A stretch of 64,000 bases of DNA from Telmatactis stephensoni (lineage: Eukaryota > Cnidaria > Anthozoa > Actiniaria > Isophelliidae), in assembly GCA_029948255.1 (NCBI GenBank), contig JALIZF010001496.1:62001-126000 (forward strand), read 5' to 3'. Shown piece by piece: positions 55,813 through 64,000 of this stretch (position 1 is the stretch's first letter; each line of letters begins with the position of its first letter). Position numbers and translations under genes: made by a program. The notes below the pieces were generated by a model. The model ran no database searches and was not told where the DNA came from. It saw only the letters and a list, made by a program, of their open reading frames with translations.

Positions 55813-58800
55813 ATGAAGTGGACCGTGTTAGCTATATGTATTATGGTCCTTGTTGGACAGTTATGTAAGTAATGTTGTACAGTAAGAAGGTACTAATGTG
55901 GTCGTTTCAATAAATATAAAACACCAAAATTTCGATTCATCGCGATTGTTTTAAACTGTGAAAGCTATGTACACTTGAAAAATGATCAGTAATTGAACAA
56001 AAATGTATGGTGTATGGCAGGTTAAGGTTAGAAATGCCCGCCCATTAATCTGCTTGAATTCAAAAATTCCTAGCTTTTATAAACAATAGACCCATATCAT
56101 ACAAGCGTGACATTACAAATTATTTGATTATCACTATCAAATTTGACACATCGATATTAGTAAGACTGCAAAGTTTCGAGGAGATTGCTTTTAAACTGAC
56201 AAAGATATGAATTTTACAACTTAGTATTTTTACCGGCAAAGAAATGTACAGGTGGACGGCCATCACATGCCCGGCGAGCCTCGTTATCATGCAAAACACA
56301 TACATTTCTTTATGAAATTTCCAAAGAAATATCTAGCTTCAAAATAATTCAAAATAATAGTTTAAAGGCAATCTTTACGAAACTCTGCAATTGTAATGAA
56401 TTTGATAGTGAATTCGTTTTCTCGATAAACAATGAAATATTTCAGTTACATATAATGTCACTTAAGCGTGATAAGGGTCTATTGTCACGCTTCTTCTCAA
56501 TTTGGCATGCATTTATCGATATTTAACAATTATTTCATGTTAATACACTGGTCACGTGTTTGGCGTTTCCATGGTAATGTTCGAGTCACGTGTTTTATAT
56601 CTCCATGGTATTGCACGGGTCGCGTGTTTTATGTTTCCATGGCAATGCACGGATCACGGGTTTTATATCTCCATGCTAATGCACGGGTCACGTGGTTTAT
56701 GTTTCCATAGTAATACACGGGTCATGGGTTTGATGATGTTTCTTGCATATAATATACGGTTAAATTAAAGTCTACCTTGTCATCATAGTTTCTGAGTTTC
56801 TTTAATCACAACTACTCACTGTGCGTTGTTGCTGTTGTTGTTGCTGTTGTTGCTGTTGTTGCTGTTGTTGTTGTTGTTGTTGTTATTGTTATCGTTGAAT
56901 TGTTATAAGTTTTGTTGTACGTTGTCGTTGTTGAGTCAATGTTTCTTTATAGTTAATAGTGTGTGTGCGTGTGTGTATTTTCTTTATAGATATGTTGTGT
57001 GTAAATTGTAAAAGCCCCCATCTACTGTTATATGTAAATCAATACCTGTCCTCTGGTCCTAACTGATTTTTAGCTTTTTAGTTATTTGTTAGGGCCAGTG
57101 CCTTTAACTATTCAATGTACTTTCTCTTTTATTATCATATTGTAACTTTATGGGCACAAATAAAGATGTTGGTGGTGTTGTTGTTGTTGTTTCGATTATT
57201 GCTAGTTCCATTTCACAAAAGGTCAAGGCAAATCATTACAAATGTCGATTTTTATAACATCGACTTTTTCGATGTCCCAGCGTATTTTCAAGGTCTACCT
57301 CCTGGCTTAGTTTATGACCAAACTCTTAATGTGATTTACCTTTATGTACAGCGGCCTTTCCCAACACCGTCATCAAGGCAGGATACAAGCCTGGTGAAAA
57401 TCTCGCTGAAGAACAGTATTACAAAGATCTGGTCGCTCTCAATGACTGGAAAAGTATAGTTGGAAAGATACCTGACATTCTGTGAGTGTTTACACAGGGA
57501 ACCCGGCTTTATTCAGCTATATTTCTATACTTTATCGAAACGCTAATATTGGGATTCCTGTGGCATGAGATCGTTTTGAAGTATCGTGTAACACAGAGTT
57601 GTAATAATCTTTTAAAATCCCCTATCGGTTTACGTACTAGTAGTATCAAACGGCTTTATATTACACGCTCATATAATTTGCTGTAATAGGATGCTTACCC
57701 GATGTCGATCGTACAGTTAACGATCTCAGTTATGCCACAGGAATCCCAATATTAGCGTTCCGATAGCTGAATAAAGTCGGGTTCCCTGTGGATTGTATAC
57801 ATTAAATTCAAAAATGTCTCCGACATTAGCTGTGTACCATATAATATGAAATTCGAATGGAGCCTCAAACTATCTAACAGTCTCCCTCGCAGCCGTCACA
57901 CACTAGGGAGCGTTGCGTGACGAGGCTAAACATGGCTGCGAGGGAGACTAGAAACTAAAAAAAAAAAAAACCGCCTGAAAAACTCAGGCCTACGAACGGG
58001 ATTGGGGCCTACGACTCGTCAATCTGGTATCAATGCAACGTTTAATTCGAACGTTAGCGAAACAAGAAGGTTTTAAAGTGTCCTATAAGATACAACTTTT
58101 CTTGAAACGTTAAGTTCACAACAAAAGGTTTGAGAGAATATCAGTATATGTGTTGTATATCATCTTGTCATTAAAATGAACCTTTGTTAATTGATGCGAC
58201 ATGAAAAAATTGTTAACAAACAAGATGAAGTCTAAAACGTAAAGCTGCAGATATCACCAATGCTTTGCTATGCGCGCGTTGCGCACAATTAATCGTAGTA
58301 TCGCAGTATTAATGTAAATACAACTCGATTCTATTTCACTGCATTTGTTGCCCGCAAAAATAAAGCTTTGCTTGTGCGTCTACCAAGTGTAGAAAGTTGG
58401 ACAAAGTACGTACGTGATTCGTTTCCACAGTTTTTCAAAGGACGCACAAAATCTACAGGGTTTGAGATAAGGCAAAGGTAAAGGCAAAGATAAAGCACTA
58501 ATATTTAGCGTCCTCAAGCATGTTAAGGCCTGGGTCATTGGGCCGAACTAAAAATACCTAAAATTGCAATATCTCTACCATTATTAAATGTACTTAGATA
58601 TAATTTTGGCCCATAGTCATAATTAGGATCCTTAACATTTTTATTTGTGTATGGTCAGAATTCGGTGGTCACGTGACCTATAGGATGAAAAAATATTAAT
58701 TTGAAAATGGGCCGCTGAAAATGCATTTAGTGAAGATTGTTTTGGATGTATAAGTGCTAAGGACATCTAGGTAAGTTAGAAACTGCCTGGAATGGATGAC

Positions 58801-59786
58801 TTCATTTAAACAGTGAGGAGTACCATGCAAATTTGTAAATACCTGGTATGGTCACGTGACCTCTTTTACCAAATATCTCCTTAACAATCAATGATGGACC
58901 ACCATTCCAGGCAGATTTTGAAAGACAACACCAAAAGTCATAAATTGGCATCTCTTTTATTATTTCACTTTACGTCTCTATACGGCCCGTTTTCCATTGA
59001 ATTTTTGTCATTTTCTATATTACATGGATGGTCACGTGACCAAACGTTCCCCTTTTTGTCAATGAGAATTTTTCAAAATTGACAAATTCTAACACGTCTC
59101 CAAGTTAGAAAGCGAAATGTTCAATATTACTCTTGAAATGTAAAAAAATACCATTTTATGCTAAATAGGGGCCTGACCCAGGCCTTAACATGCTTTCGGT
59201 AGTTCCTTCAGCTGAACGCTGGTCTCCCAGGAAGCCGACTGTGCTTTCTTTACCCCTCTCTTTTCTATCAGTGCTCCGTTTTAAGGATATTTAAAGCTAA
59301 TTTAAGTTACAAGGAACGGAAAGAAGTCGAAACAAGTGTGAGGTGATCCGACAGAGAATTGAACTCGGGACCTCTCACAGCAGAACTGAGCTGTGCACTA
59401 GCCAACTGGGCTACCCTTGCTCCTTGGGGTACGTGTTCCTTGGAGCACATCTGTGCGAGCAAGATGCGTTACACGTACGAGTTATACGTACGTTTACTCG
59501 TATTTTTTCGATGATCCTCTTATCCTTCATTTGATTGTTATTTCCGGTTTGAATCATTATTTTGTAATCAAACGTTTTTAAAATAATCAGCTTTATCCTT
59601 TTTAATTCCCATTTCAGCTTCCCACTTATAAAGAAAATCCTAAAGGGAGTTGCAAACTCAAAGAAACCCCTGGAAATTATCAAGGACATTATTAATAAAA
59701 AAGGGAAGAAAGAGAAGTCGAAGGAGAAGGAGATGGAGAAGGAGAAGGAGAAGGAGAAGGAGAAGGAGAAGGAGAAGGAAGAGTAA
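55813..59786 (+). CDS. Secreted EK-tail protein B, intact (116 aa)
   Basis: Exons 55813-55864, 57352-57481 and 59618-59786; the first two exon lengths (52, 130) and all phases equal those of gene A. Signal peptide MKWTVLAICIMVLVGQLSA, then FPNTVIKAGYKPGENLAEEQ, a likely amphipathic helix (DWKSIVGKIPDILFPLIKKI...IIKDII) and a Lys/Glu tail of about 25 residues ending KEE-stop. No cysteines are left after the signal peptide. Compared with A, exon 2 is conserved at its start and diverged at its end, and the tail has only about seven GAGAAG-type repeats. A 3' UTR intron ends near 60057 (tctttcag) with AATAAA near 60112. I do not recognise the family; an amphipathic secreted peptide could act on membranes or in a matrix, but nothing here proves either. 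Confidence 0.8.
56085..56485. repeat. Palindromic MITE family P4, copy 2, in gene B intron 1
   Basis: Homologous to 42484-42905 (gagattgcttttaaactgac, gagcctcgttatcatgc, cgtgataagggtctat). More diverged. Confidence 0.75.
56551..56745. repeat. 34-bp tandem repeat with GTCACGTG core, six units
   Basis: Units start gtcacgtgttttat.t.tccatggtaatgcacgg every 34 bp. Three of the six retain GTCACGTG. In gene B intron 1. Confidence 0.9.
56825..56890. repeat. (TTG/CTG)n microsatellite
   Basis: Runs of gttgttgctgttgttg in gene B intron 1. Confidence 0.95.
58518..59193. mobile_element. TIR element, family P5 (AAGGCCTGGGTCA), copy 1
   Basis: Ends gcatgttaaggcctgggtca and tgacccaggccttaacatgc. The interior has repeated ggtcacgtgacc-type motifs. 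No ORF. In gene B intron 2. Confidence 0.8.
59348..59418 (-). repeat. tRNA-derived SINE head or tRNA pseudogene
   Basis: On the - strand a 71-nt tRNA-like stretch: GGGTAGCCCAGTTGG (A-box like, TRGYNNARNNGG) and, 40 nt on, CCCGAGTTCAATTCTC (B-box like, GTTCRANNC). It continues into a non-tRNA body toward 59270 that shares phrases (atc.atgctccgttt) with about 53880. More likely a SINE than a working tRNA gene. Confidence 0.55.
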
Positions 59787-60449
59787 CTGATTGCTGAGTG
59801 AACACAGGAAGCCCAAGAGGTACATGTTGAGCTTGGTGCAACCCGTAACCATCCCCTCCCCGAAGCCTCCTCCGCAAGAAACCGGCCTTTGTCACCGTGA
59901 CCGAGCGAGACCTTTTGAATTGCGGGGTTATAGTCCCTCTCAGTCATGTGACACAGGAGGGCCAAAAGTAGGAAAGGAAATAAAGGAGAGGCTCCCTCCC
60001 CTACAAAGAACTACAATTACTCTTAATTTTTTTATTTTCTTTTATTTCTCTTTCAGAGCACCAACTGTCTTTTCTCAATATCGGCAAAACCGTAAAATTC
60101 AAGTTAATAGCAATAAAATTGTTTAAACTTTGTTGAGTGTCAAGTATTAGCTCTGGTATACATGGAATCAAATTATGGCAACCAATTTGAACAACTATTG
60201 TTCTGGACAGACTAGCCTTTCATTTATGTAAAAACGCCTTTTTTTCAACGTGAACGCGAATCTAGTCAGTCCAGAACAATGGCAGTTAAAAATTGGACGC
60301 CAATATTTCGATTCGGTCAATGCGATGATAGAAGGAAAGGAAAACTAAGGAACTTAACGAGAGAGAAAAAGGGAAATGGAAAAATAAGGGAGTATGGGGT
60401 AGGTGCGTAAAGAGCAGAGAGAGGGGAGGTGGAGGAGAAGGAGTTCTGC

Positions 60450-60590
60450 AGTTGTTGTTGTTGTTGTTGTTGTTGTTGTTCTTCTTCTTCTTCTTCTTCT
60501 TCTTCTTCTTCTTCTTCTTCTTCTTCTTCTTCTTCTTTTCTTCTTCTTCTTCTTTTTCTTTTTCTTCTTCTTCTTCTTCTTCTGTTATTA
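60450..60590. repeat. (TTG)n then (TTC)n microsatellite
   Basis: gttgttgttgttgttg followed by ttcttcttcttc with a few T insertions. Lies at the place where unit A has a MITE and a short ttcttcttc run. Confidence 0.95.
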
Positions 60591-61527
60591 TTACTGAAAA
60601 CGTCCGGGGAAAATTCCCGCCTTTTCGTTCTGTTTGCGGACGCGTCTGCACATTTGCAGTTGAATGGCGGGAAAAATTAGGCTTTCACAAAAAAATTAAG
60701 TAATTAAGACTAAACTCAAAACGAATAGCAAGAAATGACAGAAAATGTTACTTTTTGCTGTAATTTACCAATTTCACGACAAAGTTGTCTTCTTTGAGCT
60801 ATTTGCAAAATATTTGGAACTGCAAACAATTTTTGAACTCAGTGTTGTCAAGCAATTTTTGGATATAAATCTACATGGCTCTTGTCGACGATTAATGGAG
60901 GGAAGGGGTACTAAATGAGTACTTGTACACTTGTTCATCGATCATCAATGGGTCATTTAGGTCATAAGTTCATTACTAATATAATAACAATAATATTGTA
61001 TGGAAAATACTTTGACCCAATGATCCAACTTTTTCAACAATTTATTAGATTTGCCATGTCAAAAAACCGCAGTAAATACAAATAAGTAAATAAATAAAGT
61101 AAAACGTTTATAAATTCTCTATGAAGACAAGGAAGAAATACTTCATAGATCTATGGTGTCCAAACAATTATTTATTATATTTTGTTCTTTGTACTCTAAA
61201 GGACCCTTCGTCACCTCCGTGATGCACTGCAGTCGTTCTCGACTCTGGGTGCCGCACAAACGCCCATTTAAAATTCTTCGAAAAGGGTTTTTTATGCCTC
61301 TAGAGTGTGTTTTTTTTTAGAATTCATTACTACTAGTAAGTCGATACAGAAAGTTATTTTGATTGTTTTGGAAAACAGCTGGTCGCCTGTTTGACGTCCT
61401 CGAGGAGACGAATCGAACCTCATCGTCAAAATTCGATTAAAATTCGGTTTACCGACAATAGAAGAAAAGCCTTCGGTTTTGGTAGCAACAGCGAAATGGC
61501 TGAATATTTTTTACACAAATTAAACAA

Positions 61528-62224
61528 CTCGAGTATATTAAGGCCTGGGTCAATCACTAATTGTATAAATTTTGAATAAAAAAATATTTTGAAGACAAAG
61601 AACATCTAAATGAACATTTTTCTTCTATAAGTTACTAAACTCGACGTCCTTAAATTTTTGAGGGTACTTTTAAGATGTCACGTGACCTGATGACGTCACA
61701 GTGATGAAATATTGTATTGTAAACTTCAAAGGAAAATGCGGTCGTGGGTATAACCCCAGTCTTGAAAGTAACCATGCTTAACTATGAGCCTTAATGTGCT
61801 TCCAAACAAACAACCTGGAAAACCTGACTACAATTTTTCTTTAGTGAGATAAAGCCCAAAACAGGTCACGTGACTTTTACATATTTCTTTTAAAAATGGA
61901 AAAACTCAACAATGTAAAGTGGATGACAAGTTTTTCGGGCTGTATGTTGTGAAGCACATCCAGGCTCACAATTAAGCATGGTTACTTTGAACTCTTTAGT
62001 AATACCCGCGACCGCATTTTGCTTTGAAGTTTACAACACAATATTTGATCACTGTGACGTCATCAGGTCACGTGACATCATAAACGTACCCTCAAAAAAT
62101 TAAGGACGTCGAGTTTAGTAACTTATCGAGGAAAAAAGTTGATTTAGATGTTCTATGTCTTCAAAATAATTTTTATCCGAATTTTAAGTAATTAACGATT
62201 GACCCAGGCCTTAATATACTCGAG
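61528..62224. mobile_element. TIR element, family P5, copy 2, with long inner palindrome
   Basis: Ends ctcgagtatattaaggcc..tgggtcaat and the reverse complement at 62195-62224. Inside, taagttactaaactcgacgtcc and tgaagtttacaa-type blocks recur in opposite orientation, so almost the whole 700 bp can fold back. No ORF. Confidence 0.85.
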
Positions 62225-62322
62225 AAGTCTTTGATTGTAAATTAAAGATGGAGAGCGTTCGAGATCAATGAGGGGACATCGCCAAGTCCACTTCTTGCTA
62301 GCAACGAGACAGTCCAGGTTTC

Positions 62323-62734
62323 ATTGGAAGTTTTTGCTTATTTCCTATGATAGGAGATATATCCAGGAAATATCTAGGAAATTGCATTTCCTATAATAGG
62401 AACGGAAAAAATTGAATAATAAAAATAGTAATAATAAATTGCAAAAAAAATAAAAAAATTAAAAAAATTAAAATTAAAATTATACAAAAGTTCTAAGCGC
62501 TTTAACACAAAATGATAATGATAATGAATGTAACAAAATACATTGGCTACATATTTCCTATGTATCATATAGGAAATTGTATTTCCTAGATATTTTCTAT
62601 CATATAGGAAATTGCATGAAAAGATAGGAAATATATCTAGGAAAATGTTTTTTTCTACATTTGTACAGTTGTTAAAGGAAGTGTATTTCCTAGATATTTT
62701 CCATCATACGAGGAAATGAACAAAAACTTCCAAT
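62323..62734. repeat. TIR element built from TATTTCCTAGATATTT repeats
   Basis: Ends attggaagtttttgcttatttcct and aggaaatgaacaaaaacttccaat. Several internal copies of aggaaatatctaggaaat and tttcctagatattttc in both orientations. Confidence 0.75.
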
Positions 62735-64000
62735 ATTTTAGTTTTATTAAGTGTTTATCAAGGTCTTGTTTAGCATCATAATACGATCTATATTGCATTT
62801 TTTTATGTGTGTATTTCGTCGACCGTTATTTCCAAAACAAACAAATTAAGAGGGGATTTTTTTCAAGTTCGAGCAGCGGAACGACAAAAACTCCTGAGTT
62901 GAAGAATAGCTGTTGTACAAAACTAAAATCATTTCTGTCAGAAAGTTTAAGTTGTTTGTAAGTAGTTTTAGCCGATGAAAGTTGAATCAAAGTGTTAATT
63001 CAAAGCGAAAATTTGGATCGAAAATGAGGTTTAGGGCTTCATTTGCTCATTTGCTATATGTTTTCTTTATATTCAGCTTGAAAAAGCAAAATCCCAACAT
63101 AACTTCAAGAAAGCCGTCTTTGTGCAATTCAAAAATCCGTTTTAAACCGAGGTATTTTATCTTGGTACATCAGTTTTTAACCGGTAGAAAAAGGATTTGA
63201 GTGTTAATCCAGAACGAAAATTTGGATTAAAACTCACACGAAGGTCTAGTTTTTGACGCTTTTCGCCATTATTGCTCGTCATTGAAAAAAATATCCTCTT
63301 AAACGCAAAGCATCACAGGAATTGATGAAGGGTTTTTAATAGTAGTTATTTTCCTTTGTTTCGCCGCCAAAACTACATGAACCGTTTTTGAATTCTACTA
63401 ACACTGACTAAAGAGGTCAACTGGTGGGACCTAAACTTTGACAAGTTAACTGACCTTTTTATCATCAGCCATGCGTGCGGCCAGGCTCAGTCAATATGTA
63501 GGTCATGATCATGTAGTAATTCTATCGGATTTTCCATGTAAAAAATCACAATAAAAACAAACAAGTAAATAAATAAAATAGAAATAGTTCTTAAATTTTC
63601 TATGTTGTCCAAACAATACTTCGGTTATACTTTGTTCTCTGTACATTTAACAGTAGTTCTTTTACTTTGTTTTCGCCGCCAAAACTCTTTGAACCGCTTG
63701 TCCTTCTAACCTTGAATAAAGAGTTCATGAAAAGTGAATAAAGAGATCAACTGGTAGGACCTAAACTTTGACAATTTAACTGACCTTTTAATCATCAGTC
63801 ATATGGCTCATCTCCTGGCTCCAGAGGAATTCTATAATTTTTCTTTGCTTTTTTTATCTTTATCTTTGATTATTTCTATGTTTTTTATCTTTAATTTGTT
63901 TACCTAGCCGCACGGAGCGAAGAGACGCTTACATGTGAACGTCTCGCCCCTTCGCGGCACGATAAAAGAAAGATAAAAATTACAAAGAAAAAAATTAGAG

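Larger units (their letters stand above)
54230..60590. repeat. Tandem duplicated unit B carrying secreted EK-tail gene B
   Basis: Second copy of unit A. The 90 bp before exon 2 and most of exon 2 are almost identical to unit A, while other intron sequence is unalignable, consistent with insertions plus possible gene conversion. Confidence 0.75.
59787..64000. other. Region after gene B, start of further duplicated units
   Basis: 3' UTR of gene B to about 60120, microsatellites at 60450-60590, fragments homologous to the upstream part of units A and B at about 60955-61200, 63330-63480 and 63500-63800, and TIR elements at 61528-62224 and 62323-62734. No coding exon of a third EK-tail gene is seen before the window ends. 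Confidence 0.65.

Noticed and set aside
60286..60703. Lys/Glu/Asn, Phe, Leu and Ser run ORFs
   Set aside because: TTG/TTC microsatellite translation on both strands.
1..64000. CRISPR arrays, operons, riboswitches
   Set aside because: Spliced eukaryotic genes throughout; the regular repeats seen (30-bp and 34-bp tandems) have no unique spacers.

Overview
This is nuclear DNA from an animal, not a prokaryote. Genes are split into many short exons with GT..AG introns, the background is AT-rich, and introns and spacers are full of short inverted-repeat elements, microsatellites and one large DNA transposon. The gene content (a dynein-arm assembly factor, a ciliary microtubule inner protein, a NOS1AP-type PTB adaptor, a small-molecule O-methyltransferase) is generally metazoan. 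Several short palindromic repeats look like families I associate with anthozoan (coral or sea anemone) genomes, so I favour an anthozoan, with moderate confidence.

Layout. 1-13.9 kb: the 3' part of DNAAF5 (+), thirteen exons. Its last intron carries a complete 5.4-kb Polinton-type element (8344-13766) with long terminal inverted repeats, 5'-AG/CT-3' ends and a perfect 6-bp target duplication. It encodes an FtsK/A32-type packaging ATPase on the + strand and at least two divergent - strand proteins. 15.6-18.7 kb: a CIMIP2/FAM166-type ciliary gene (-), tail-to-tail with DNAAF5. 19.8-28.8 kb: NOS1AP/CAPON-like gene (+), ten exons, head-to-head with CIMIP2. 28.8-36.2 kb: gene-free, with several TIR elements. 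36.3-41.7 kb: three-exon class I (CCoAOMT-like) O-methyltransferase (+). 41.7-48.5 kb: transposon-rich spacer. 48.5-50.6 and 55.8-59.8 kb: two tandem paralogues (+) of a small secreted protein with a signal peptide, a short conserved region predicted to form an amphipathic helix, and a Lys/Glu (EK) tail. The tail of the first has become a roughly 0.5-kb microsatellite. 60-64 kb: further copies of the upstream part of the same duplicated unit, suggesting that the array continues past the window.

DNAAF5 and CIMIP2 are both needed for motile cilia and lie next to each other; an X-box-like site sits about 85 bp upstream of CIMIP2. The most unusual items are (1) the miniature Polinton, which keeps a packaging ATPase and two small ORFs but shows no capsid, protease, polymerase B or integrase gene, and (2) the tandem secreted EK-tail family, which I do not recognise. 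Two conserved exons (DNAAF5 at about 2.6 kb, NOS1AP at about 27.98 kb) have small frame breaks that may be assembly errors.
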